Below are positions 23,301 through 33,400 of a stretch of DNA of 64,000 nt, one piece after another. Numbering within the stretch: the first letter of the stretch is position 1; every line of letters starts with the position of its first letter. The stretch is from Enoplolaimus lenunculus (lineage: Eukaryota; Nematoda; Enoplea; Enoplida; Thoracostomopsidae). A program made the translations under genes and the position numbers. The stretch covers positions 62,001 to 126,000 of the forward strand of contig JASANG010003755.1 in NCBI GenBank assembly GCA_030248215.1, in the 5' to 3' direction. The notes under the pieces are model-generated. The model saw only the letters and a program-made list of their open reading frames with translations, made no database searches and had not been told where the DNA came from.

Positions 23301-25639
23301 AAATACTTTAAATCAGATATACAAAATGGCTTTTATACCTCGAAATTTCACGACCTGCAGATGTCACCACTAGCCACCACCAAGAGTCTTTAAGCATTTA
23401 TCGATACTCTCGTATTTTTCATCTCTTTATTTTCCATTTATTTCAGCTTTGAAACAAATTTGTTGCCAATCTGTTCAAATGGGCTCATGTTGTTAATATA
23501 TACTTGTATGTTATTTTAGCTAGAAGACCTTGAACAAGAACTTATCATAATGAATCCATTAGGCATGAATTCAAAGGCAATTGAAACTGTATTGAATAAG
23601 TACCATGATATGGTAGGTGTAACTGACTTTTAAGCACTACACAAAGTTAGTAACCTATAGGTTAAAACTTTATAAATAAAGTTTGCTGTACATTTTTGTT
23701 GAGGTTTTAACTTAGGTGCCCTGTTAAAACCCATTTCTTTTGCAAAATGGCAGCTGTTTTAGTGTTATTTAGAGATCCTGATGTCTTTTAATACATACTG
23801 TGTCATGAACCAGGTATTGAAAAAGCTTGCCAGTTGTGCTAATTTTTCTTCTCCGTTCAATATTTTAATACACATGTCAAAGGTGCAAATTCCGGCATTA
23901 AACTTTGGTCTGCGGAAATTAAGATATTTTACTAAAAAATGACCATAAAATTTAAGTAGATTTTATTCGAATAGTATATAAACCCTGACAATCGCCGAAA
24001 ATAAACCATCGAAGCAGATTGCGCTTTCATTGATTTTGAAAATCTAAAAGGTTATTTCACCAATAATATTGCAAAAAAGAAAATTAAAATGAATTTCGGT
24101 TGCATGTATTTTTGATTTTCCGATTTCGTTTCCGGTAATTTTTTCAAATTTCGGTTCCGGTTAATTGTAATTCCGGTTGCACCATACACATGACATATCT
24201 GTTTTGACCAAAATTTCTGATCTTGCTGCGTTGTAGTTTTCACTGCTTAAATTGACACTTTTTAGCGTAGTTTACTGGAGCCGTAGCTGGATGTCTGTCG
24301 TGGCCAGAGTTGGGTATCCGGTCGCACCCTGAACTGTAGCTGCTGATTTTAATACTATTGGAAAGTTGGTATTCATGCATTTGTGGGCTTCGATGTAGCT
24401 ATGTCCATTTGTTTTACGCCGCCTCGAATGTATATAGTTTATTTTGTTTTAGTGCAGCTCAGAGGACATGTTTTCATTACAGCATCACTTGCCATTAATT
24501 AAAAGGCTGTTTGAAGCTGATTCAGTGGAGCAAATTTGCGAAAATTTAAAACGCGAAGGCTCCGAATGGTCTTTATCCCAACTAAATATAATTGAAACCA
24601 TGGTATGTTTCGCAAAATGTATTATTTGAGTCTTCCTTGTTTTATTTTGGGATGCACTGTTGACAGTCATAACATAAGTCTTGATTTTTGTATATTTTAT
24701 TTTTGTAGTTATTTTGTTGGTTTGGTTAAAATATTTATTGTCGCGAATAGTTTTGTTTGATTTTATTTGCGCAAAGCAGTATATTTTTGGTCAGCCGCAA
24801 GCTCATTATGTTTTAGTCGCCTACTGCACTAAAAGTGACACATCGCCAACTTAAACAAGGCGCAATGATGGATTTAAAGAGCTGTCTGGAAATGGAATAC
24901 CGCATTAGTCAACGAAGCGCCGCTAGTCATGACTTTGCTGAAGGCATTCGTGCCAGTATGTTGTTTTTAATATTCAGTACTTAATTTTCGATGCGAAGAT
25001 TGAACTTTTATTTTATTAAATATTAATATTATGATGTTTTTGACAAAAAATATGGGCAGCCATCACGTTCGTTAAGTTTGAAATTTCGAGTAAAGTTTTC
25101 TTCATGCGTGAATGTTTCTTACAGATGAAACTTGCAGCTGCAATTTGTTCATGATGAATGTAAGCCAAGAATTAATTCATAGGCATGAATAGCTTTGCAA
25201 GTCAGATTAATTCATTACTATTAGCTGAACTTACTGATAATTATAACTTATGCTTGATATTTATTGCAGTCGTTGGCAAATTATTAATGTAAAATCATGC
25301 CAAGATTCAGAAAAAAGGTTGTTTTTTGCAAATATGTACTTGCAACTGCAAGTATTTCGGCAAGATATAGCTGTGAGATCTCGCTGTAAAAACTTGCACT
25401 TACGAATAGGGAGTAGGTTTTGGCTTAGGCTTGGTCTTAGTTTTTTTAACTAACAGATGGAAGAATAGTACATTCAGTGAATGGAGTTTACTGTTTTGTT
25501 CGCTTTAAATTCAGCGTTGATTGACAAAGATAAAAAGCCAAAATGGAATCCAAGTAAACTGAGCGATGTCACAGAGAAGTTGCTTGATGAATATTTTGCT
25601 CCACTGCCAGACAATAAGGATTTGGTGCTTTCCAAGTAA
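20333..25639 (+). CDS. HIBCH: 3-hydroxyisobutyryl-CoA hydrolase
   Basis: HIBCH hydrolyses 3-hydroxyisobutyryl-CoA in mitochondrial valine breakdown; it is a crotonase-fold enzyme. Ten exons, all phase-consistent: to 20497, 20780-20873, 21075-21176, 21574-21626, 22297-22375, 23082-23227, 23520-23612, 24453-24602, 24817-24955, 25515-25639. Counting from the ATG at 20357 this gives 373 aa. Seen: [12 protein letters not shown] at the N-terminus, AFCAGGD forming part of the oxyanion site, [19 protein letters not shown], and [15 protein letters not shown], in which E153 and D161 stand in the positions of the human catalytic Glu and Asp (same 8-residue spacing). The in-frame ATG at 20333 adds 8 residues and follows an in-frame stop. 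Neither start gives an obvious mitochondrial targeting peptide, so an unseen upstream coding exon is possible but not supported. Intron 4 holds a MITE and intron 5 another. Confidence 0.96.
21760..22193. mobile_element. MITE, CTGTAGTGACCCGAATAAG family, copy C
   Basis: 434 bp, ends CTGTAGTGACCCGAATAAGA and CTTATACGGGTCACTACAG, flanked by TA. Full length and nearly the size of copy A. Lies in HIBCH intron 4. Confidence 0.9.
22584..22706. mobile_element. Short MITE with GGTGGCG ends and palindromic core
   Basis: About 123 bp in HIBCH intron 5. The ends are GGGTGGCGCTATATATAC and, inverted, GGTGGCGTATACTTG. The core 22626-22660 is a near-perfect palindrome around GTAAT, with arms CGGTATTGTACGTGA and TCACGTACGATACCG. 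A second member is at 60208-60338. Confidence 0.65.
23880..24183. mobile_element. GGTGCAA-ended, CCGGTT-rich element, decayed
   Basis: Begins AGGTGCAAATTCCGG and ends GTAATTCCGGTTGCACC. Near the right end TTTCGGTTCCGGT words repeat. It resembles the CAGGGTGCAACCGG family (57011-57500, 55711-56110) and lies in HIBCH intron 7. No clear target duplication. Confidence 0.5.
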
Positions 25640-26601
25640 GCAGTGATTTAGTATGACTTAATACAATTTTAAATATTTCGCAATCTATGTGCAGTTTGTA
25701 TAGACAATAGGGATAACCATGTTTTGCAATCAATCTGGTTTATCAGTAAAATTTGAACTGGTCCGCAGATGCCTCTTTAGTGGTTGAGTAGCATTTTAGC
25801 ACAGGCAATGAAGCATTGCAGCGTTTTACCATAAACAATGCAGATCGGAATTACCGGAATTTATTAAAAATAAGCATAAAGCCAAAATCTTTGTCAACGC
25901 TTTATAGATATGCATTTGCTAAAATAACAAATTAAACATTGCTTAAACAATAAAATACGCATGCAATGGTTCATTATTTCAGGTTGTAATGGCAGTGTTC
26001 GTTGTCGTTCTTGCTAAAGATTAGAATTTGATAGAGACAGGAACTGCTTATAAAATATATCCGCTATTTATCACAGAATGTTGCTGCTAAAAGTTATATA
26101 TATCTAAGTTGAACAAATAAACATACTTTTTTCTTTAATTCTTTTGTGCTGACGTGGCGTATTTGGTAGTTTATATTATGGGATTTTAAAAACTTTGATG
26201 CTGAACTTTTATACACAAAAGTTGGAGAAATTATCTTGCACAGTGAGCATAAGATTAAGTTGCTTTCTCGATAGAATCAAGACAATCATCGACGACCGTA
26301 CACATTGTGGTTCTTCATAGTCCGTTTTCAAGGAAGAAATTTAATACGCATTACTTGAATTGGAGTCGTTTCGCTTCAAACACATTTGCAATTATATATT
26401 TTTTGTTATTTATGTGCTATTATGTAGGCAATTTTTCCTCGCGTCGGTAACAAAAGGTTCAGTTTTTGTCAAATTTTTCACTGAGACGAGCGTAAGGGCC
26501 TTTTCGCATATAACCTTTTGCTGCGTAGAGATGTTTCGTTAGTAAAAACAGATTAGTTAATCATTGTTCACGTTGTAACTGGGGCAGCTCTGCCATGATT
26601 T

Positions 26602-26757
26602 GGATCATGTACATTTCGGGGGCGGAACTTTTTTCTGTGGATTGCAATAAACAAAGCATAAGCTTTGGCCTAATTTCTTTTGCTTAGGCTTAGGTATAAG
26701 CTCATTCTTACTCTTAGGCTCATACTACTGTTATGGCCCTGTTCTATACATTGGCCC
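26602..26757. mobile_element. TTAGGC-family TIR element
   Basis: The right end GGCCCTGTTCTATACATTGG is the complement of the left end of its relatives; the left end is decayed (CATGTACATTTCGGGGGCGG). The interior holds GCTTAGGCTTAGGTATAAGC. Confidence 0.65.
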
Positions 26758-26879
26758 AAGTTTTTGAAGTAGTCAGTTTGTACTAGTGTTGATAGCTGGC
26801 ACAAGTGCAACAAGCAGGCCCTAAGGGTAGAGGCGAGTAACGCATGTTTTGAATGAACAGACGTTGCACTACTGATGTA

Positions 26880-27442
26880 CTGTAGTGACCCGAATAAAAA
26901 GAGGGCTGATATTTATTTGGCCTCTCCAGAGGGTATTCCCCTTATTATAAGGTTACGGACTGTTATTTGTTTTCAACCAGCCCTCCGCCACCCTTCCTTA
27001 CTGATACATATCCGGTATTGCAACTATAACTACTTTTATGCTAGGATTCGAACTCCAGTGACTGGAGTGGGAGGCGTATACCATCACCACTCAGCTATAG
27101 GAGCTTGACGCTCGAGCCCGAGGGGGCTCTCACGTCTTGTGGTGATTTATGACTAGTATACGTGTTGCAATTGTTATACACGGTACGATAGATACTATTT
27201 AACGTATATTCATTGCGCTGAGTTGCCTATAGGCAACTCAATGTGAGAAGGGGTTAAAGCTTTGAACTCAAGTTTATTTGGTCCTCTAGTCATTTATGCG
27301 CTACAATTATAGGGATATTGACATTTGTGGACACTAATTAGGGTTTAGGGACTGTCTGCGTTTACGGACTGTTTTTAGGGATACGGACTCCTATTGATTA
27401 GGGCTCAAAATGCGGACCCTCCTCTAATTCGAATCACTACAG
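26880..27442. mobile_element. MITE, CTGTAGTGACCCG family, copy D, with insertion
   Basis: 563 bp, ends CTGTAGTGACCCGAATAAAA and CTAATTCGAATCACTACAG, flanked by TA. It is longer than the 434-435 bp copies because a foreign segment starting near 27029 interrupts the interior; the insert contains the tRNA-like sequence at 27034-27106. Confidence 0.82.
27034..27106 (-). repeat. tRNA-derived SINE head or tRNA pseudogene
   Basis: On the minus strand it has an A-box match (TAGCTGAGTGG) and, about 36 bp further on, a B-box match (GAGTTCGAATCC) with a CGCCTCCCAC segment between, like the anticodon region of tRNA-Gly(CCC). The acceptor ends do not pair, so it is not a functional tRNA gene. It is part of the insert inside MITE copy D. 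Confidence 0.6.
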
Positions 27443-27479
27443 TAAAGGTTATTCCTAGGAGGGTCCGGATTCCGCATTT

Positions 27480-28840
27480 TCGCAATAAAAGCTTTGCATT
27501 TGCTCTGACAATTTGAAATAAAACGAAATCTTGAAAAATTATCACAGCTTTCTTACTGATTTTTATGTATAACGAATTCGACACAGCAAAACAACGTTAC
27601 AAAATTGACCATCAGATGAGATGGAACTCTGACCGCGCGGCACGCAATATTAAACAAACCTACGAACCACTGTAGCAAAGCTACCTACTACGGAATAAAC
27701 TCAATAACTATATGACGCCTCAATATTTACAGTGTTAAGCGTCCGGCTTCGGCAGAAAATAGGCCTCCAACTCTGTTGGAATTTTTGTCAGAGGTTCCGG
27801 CAATTTCGGAAGTAAAATTTAGTATAATTTTGCAAAATTTATCTGTTTAGCGCGTTTTGTTTTACTTTTATCACAATTTTCAGGAAAGAATTTCCCAAAT
27901 TTTGTAGAAAATTAGCGTAAAAACCAAACTTACCATCATACTGTAGATATTGGCCAAAAATTAACTCATCAACTATCATTTTTACAACCTAATTTCGCCT
28001 CATCTCCGGATCCTGTGCTAATATGCAGGGTGCAACCGAGGTGAAAAATGCCGGAGTCGGAGGTGAGGCGAAATTAGGTAGTATATAAAAATGATGGCTA
28101 ATTTTAACCAATGTCTGCAATATGTTGTTAAGTTGTTTGGTTTTACGCTAATTTCATGGCGAAATTTCCGAAATTTTTTCCTGAAATTTGTGACAAAAGT
28201 AAAACGATACGCGCTAAAAACAGATAAATTTTGCCAAATTATGCAAAATTTTACTACCGAAATTGCCGAAAAATTGTACCGGAGCCCGATTTTCTGCCGC
28301 AGCCGGAGGCAGACCTCCGGCTGTACCCTGCTATATGGGATGCTTAACAGGGTACAAAAAAAGGCCTGCCTCCTGTTTCGGCAGAAAATCTACTTCCGGC
28401 TCGAGTAAGATTTTTGCATTTCAGTACTCAAATTTTGTAGTTTTACAATTATAGATCTTTGTCACAATATTCACCCCCGTTGCACCCTGGTTTACCAGAG
28501 TGCAAATTAGACCATGTATTTCAAAACAAAGAAAGGTCGAAAATAAAAATGGCGTTAAGCTCCAATTTTTCTTTTGAAAATTCTGCATCAGTTTCAGGAA
28601 AGCCAAACTTATAAAACTGCTACAGGACCAAATACTTAAAGCAAAAACATTGTAAAATCCAAAGTTCGGAAATCTGACTCAATTTAGACGTAGTGAAAAA
28701 CACGAACCTACTTTGGTTTTTTGGTCGTTTACAGATTGCTTTTTGACAGCTCTATTGAAATTGCACCAGCCATATGTTAAGTACGACATGTATTCATAAA
28801 ACGCCGACTGAAATAATCGCTTGTTATTAATTGTAACAAC
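27480..28840 (-). pseudogene. Partial diverged copy of the methyltransferase 5' region
   Basis: Patches align in order and in the same orientation with 14525-15190. CGCAATAAAAGCTTTGCA at about 27480 matches CGCAATAAAACCTTTGCA; CAGGACCAAATACTTAAAG at 28623 matches CCGGACCAAATATTGAAAT; and CTTTTTGACAGCTCTATTG at 28740 matches TTTTTTGACAGTTTTGTTG in exon 1. The copy keeps an ATG (28773-28771) followed by residues like the start of the methyltransferase, but most of exon 1 is absent, and about 0.95 kb containing a palindrome is inserted in the middle. No copies of exons 2-5 were found nearby. Judged by eye only. Confidence 0.55.
27738..28312. repeat. Large imperfect palindrome (two element halves head to head)
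   Basis: Arms of about 280 bp meet near 28023. Examples: CCTAATTTCGCCTCATCTCC at 27990 against GGAGGTGAGGCGAAATTAGG at 28060, and CGGCTTCGGCAGAAAAT at 27744 against ATTTTCTGCCGCAGCCG at 28289. The right arm begins CAGGGTGCAACCG, the end motif of the hAT-like family, so this may be two copies of one transposon inserted head to head. Confidence 0.75.
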
Positions 28841-30252
28841 TGCATTTATTCACGTTACTATAAGATTTAAACAGAACCATTAAGTATGTAGGTTGATCGG
28901 CATGAATTTCAAACGTTTTTATGAATACGGTACAAATTTTGACGTACGCATCCGCGCGACATCAAATAGATTTTGCCTAGTTTTTCATTAGCAACGCATA
29001 GTGGCGTGCGGCGCCATCGGTGGATAGACACAGTGAAGTATAGCGCCCCTAAGCCTTCCATCGGCCAAATAGTTTCCAACAGCATTAAACAAATTAAAAA
29101 AAATTTCCTTGCCAACTCAGAAATGTTTTTACTTCTATATGAATATTCTTGGTTAAAGATCTGGATCAGGGATTTTAGATACAGATTACCATGATTGTTT
29201 GCGACGTTTTTCGTCAAAGTATTAACATACAAAAAACACAGTACAAGCACAAAGCAGTAATACATAGAAACCAAGAGTAAATACATGACAAGATTTCAAT
29301 AATGGCCACTAATGGTTTGTTCGCAAGTTTATCTGCCGGTGGATTTAGTGTTTTATTCCATTGCTTGAACAATGGCGTTGGAAATCCCTCCTAAATTACA
29401 CTGTTCAATATTTCGCTATCAATCAATAGTCTGAACCAATCAAATGTCTTCGCATTTTGTACTGACGTTTTATTCCTTCTTTAACCAATGTTAAATCAGG
29501 CTAAAATATTGTAGACTAATATTCCCAGCTGTTACGTAAAAATACAGTTAGTAAAACTCGAACCATGCCTAATAGTTCACAGCTACACCAAACGTATGAA
29601 AATATGCAATGTTTGTTGTATCCATCTCGGCAAGTATTCTCAAAGGCGAATAGCATATATCACTAGTTAGCGATTGGTTTTCAAACTGACGAACCTCTGC
29701 AATTGCAGATATCAAAATTTATACAGAAGTAGGATAAATCAAATGCGACAATTGTTCGGAATTTCGAACATCATAATGCGCTGGCTCGAAAGGTATATAA
29801 ACTATCACAAAACTGGTCATAGGTTTTACGTACATTTGAGAATATGTGCCATCGAATTAACTACAAACTATATTACAACAACCACTGTTATGAAGTGCAT
29901 TCATTACCTGTGACTTTGTGTTCTCTATGGATACTTAAACATGTCTGTATATAATTGTATGATTACAAACTGTGCTAAAGACGCAAAGTCGTGCTGTGTC
30001 AGCAGCTTATACACCACATACCTCGTCAGTTTGATCACTTTCACACTGTGTAACCACCGATAAATTCGTTGTTACCATAAAATTTCCAATTGTATGAGGT
30101 TCATTATGCAACGCTTCTAGCCATCCGTAAATATCTCTAAAGAATACAAAACTCAGCTTACACAACACATACAAACTTTAACTTGAGTGAGAGCGAACCT
30201 AGATGACTATACTATATTATTTGTAACAGTGTTTTAAGGAAGCTTATTTCAG

Positions 30253-30452
30253 CAGTTGAGTATTTCAAACCAGCTCACAAGTGGGACAAAATTGAATGCG
30301 AAAAATTCGCTAAATTTTTAAGGTCAGTGTTCCCTGATTCTCAACCTTCAAGACTTACACAAACTTGTAATGGGCGAACACATATGAGAATATGGCCACT
30401 GGAATTACCTGTGAGGAAACACAAACAAATATGGTACAAACCTAAATTTTGA
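30253..30452 (+). CDS. Unassigned coding-like terminal exon
   Basis: After a good acceptor (CTTATTTCAG) an open frame of 65 codons runs to TGA at 30450-30452. Its product is rich in aromatic and charged residues (VEYFKPAHKWDKIECEKF near the start, ending KQIWYKPKF). A second acceptor 23 bp upstream is also in frame. I do not recognise the family and could not find partner exons on this strand. It ends 13 bp before the end of the minus-strand RRM gene, tail to tail. A donor-like AG-GTCAGT inside could also make it an internal exon. Confidence 0.35.
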
Positions 30453-30465
30453 ACTGCAATGAATT

Positions 30466-33400
30466 TTAACTAAATAGTAATGCTGAACAAGCAAATGCAA
30501 ACATTGATGTGGCAGCGTCAACCGCCAAGCTAAAAGCTTTAATTAAATGTTGCAGTTTCTTAATTATATAATTAAATCTAGAATATGGAACACAATACAT
30601 GTTATTTCTGAACAGTACCAGCTTACTTTTTTGTGCATTCCCATTACAATTCATTACAAAATAACGCATAATGTGTGCAAATCAGCGTTCTAAATTTTAT
30701 AAGCTTACCTGAACTGAATATTTCCAAAACCTCCATTCTGCCCATACAGCACACTCGACTCTGATTCGTCAATATCTCCAAATTTCGAGAAATGCTTTAA
30801 GATAACGTCATACGAAACTGAATTTGGCACATCACAAATAAACAATCGACACGGCAAAACGTCGGACGGAATCTGCAACGAATAAAACAGCAAAACTAAC
30901 GAGGCAATTTAGTTAGTGATTGACATTGCAAGCTAACAATAAACATGCGGGCACCAGGGTGCAAGGTTTTTACCAGAATTAAAAGTTGCGGTAGTTTTAA
31001 ATTGTGATTGTTTTTTCAAATTTGCTAACCTTTAACAAATCGTTTTAAAGCCACTTGTTCACCTAGTGATAATAAAAATGAAATATTTGATTTGTAAAAT
31101 ATATAAACCTAATAAAACGAATTTTAGGTGGCATGCTTTTTACATTTTCCGGTTCCGGTAACTTTTTAAAATTACGGTTCCGGTAAATTGTAGTTCTAGT
31201 TGCACTCTTGTGGGCACTGATCAGAACTTTGAGCTGCCAGTTTTGTACACATAAATTATTGAAATATTAGCATTGACCAACTTTTTCAAAATATAATTAT
31301 ACAAAACAAACTCATACACAATAGAACTACACAAAATTCTGCCATGTTTCAATTTATTATTTGTACATATTGCTTTTTTACGTTCATAACAATAAAATCA
31401 CACGCCGGTAGTAATACCAAGACAAGTGTTTGATAATGAAAAAATTTATCAATAAACATGAAGAAAAAAATTATTTGGATATAGGAATATGAGGTGCTTA
31501 TCGCTAAAATTTTCGTAAAAATAACAGTCTTAAAGTAGGTGACAACGCGAATAAACTTCTACTAACAAAATTAACTGCGTTTTACTCACTACAACCAAAC
31601 CGTTGGCCTGGTTCAAGTGGTTGAAGCCTGAAAAACGTTTTACCTTTACTTACCATGTCTGTAATGTAGCTCAAATCATTGCTTCTTGACTGCGACACAG
31701 AAGATGATTCCGTGGAATAGTGTTTTACAGCGACTTTAGACTGTTGGTTAATTTCGGCTAAATATGCCCAGAATGATTGGACAATTTGCTGGTCAGACGG
31801 TCGCAAACAGTTCATCAATTTAGCGTCACGCGTTGGACTAAAGCGCGCCTGGTTAATGTCACATAAACGACGCAGAGCACGAGAACCCTATTGTAATTAA
31901 AATGAAAGTATATCAATCAGTGGCTGGGTTTCCGAATCTTTCTTAAGTATTAACTTAAGTTACGCTTACGTATTTACAAAGGGTTGCGCTATACTTGACG
32001 TCCGGCGCCGTCAGTCACCATTCGTGCCATACAGCGCTAGCCTAAGTCGTCAATTTAACCAATTGCTTACACTTTTTGTACAAAAACAGGTTAACGTTAA
32101 TTTTGAGTCTGCGTGATCAGAAGGAAGACATGTGTTTGCATTATACAATGAAGCTATCTTCGACCTACAATCTCGTCCAGAACAAGATTCTTATCCCAAA
32201 CAACTACGTCTGTACTGTATCACATAAAATTGGTCCAGTGACTTATATTCAATGTTTACAAAGTGAAGTAAAATGGAGACTATTACTGGTATATACTCAC
32301 ATTTTCTTTGTAAACTTCACGAACGCGCATTTGTGAACAATGTGTTAACGATATCCGAGGCTCTAACAATACACCGTTCACAACATGAGGTAGTGCACGT
32401 AAGGCCGCTTCTATTCCGCTGGACGTACTGTAATACAAGTGCATTATTTCTGTTATTGTGTAACGCACGTCGAAATAATATAAAATGCAATTTTTTCCAC
32501 TGTATCATCTGATACGCTTGCAAAATGTTCACTCACTACAACAAAAATCACAAAAATTCATTTCTGAAATGCTATCGTTGTGATATCATAACCATGGTAA
32601 ACGTAAAACGTATACAAGCTTGGCTAAGGGCCCGTATTGTCAACTGTGTGTAGTACCTATCATCAGTTGGTAGTAGGTCTTGTAACTTTTGAACCCGTGA
32701 ATGCTGAGGTTCAAAATTCAGCACATTTTTCGCATGTGATTTGCTCTTGTGCCAATTTTTTAGTTCAGCAACTGCAATAGTTAGTAAGTTTAAAACCAAT
32801 TACTAACTGATGATAGTTGCTATAGACATTTGAGAATACGGGCCATGAATTGAATTTTAGTCGAAACAAGAAGGAAACGAATCAAATTTTTTTACACATT
32901 TTTAAAGAGTTTCGATGCGGCCTTTGATTTCAAAGAAATTATTAAATGTAAAAACAATATTTAAAATCAATCAAATTCATAAAACGTACCAATACACGAG
33001 TTTAGCAAATCCTTTAATGACGCCACCAAACTCTTTAGGCACTACCCAAGTTTTAAGTTTCCCAAATTTAAGGTAAAACGACTTGACTGAAGATGGCAGC
33101 ACTAACGCCTGTTTGATGTTGAAAACCACCAAGCAGCGAGATAAAACTTTCTGAAAGCAAACAATATTGACAAATGATAAATAATATTACATCTTTGTGA
33201 CATATATAACCCGAAAAACATTATTAAATAACGTTTTACTGTAGTTTTTATTTAAGTTTAAATGAATTATCTAAATTAGTATGAACCACTACAGTGTAAA
33301 AGAATAGTAAAAATAACACAAACGAATAATGATCAAAATAACGGAAGTTAAAAACGGATATTACGGCATCAATGTTAACAAGCTGTTTTATTTTTTCTGT

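Larger units (their letters stand above)
25640..30252. other. Repeat-rich region after HIBCH
   Basis: No complete gene. It contains the TTAGGC-family element at 26602, a MITE carrying a tRNA-like insert (26880-27442), a large palindrome, and a diverged copy of the methyltransferase 5' region. A 125-codon minus-strand open frame at 28909-29286 starts with a hydrophobic stretch but has no recognised motif or splice support. Confidence 0.45.
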
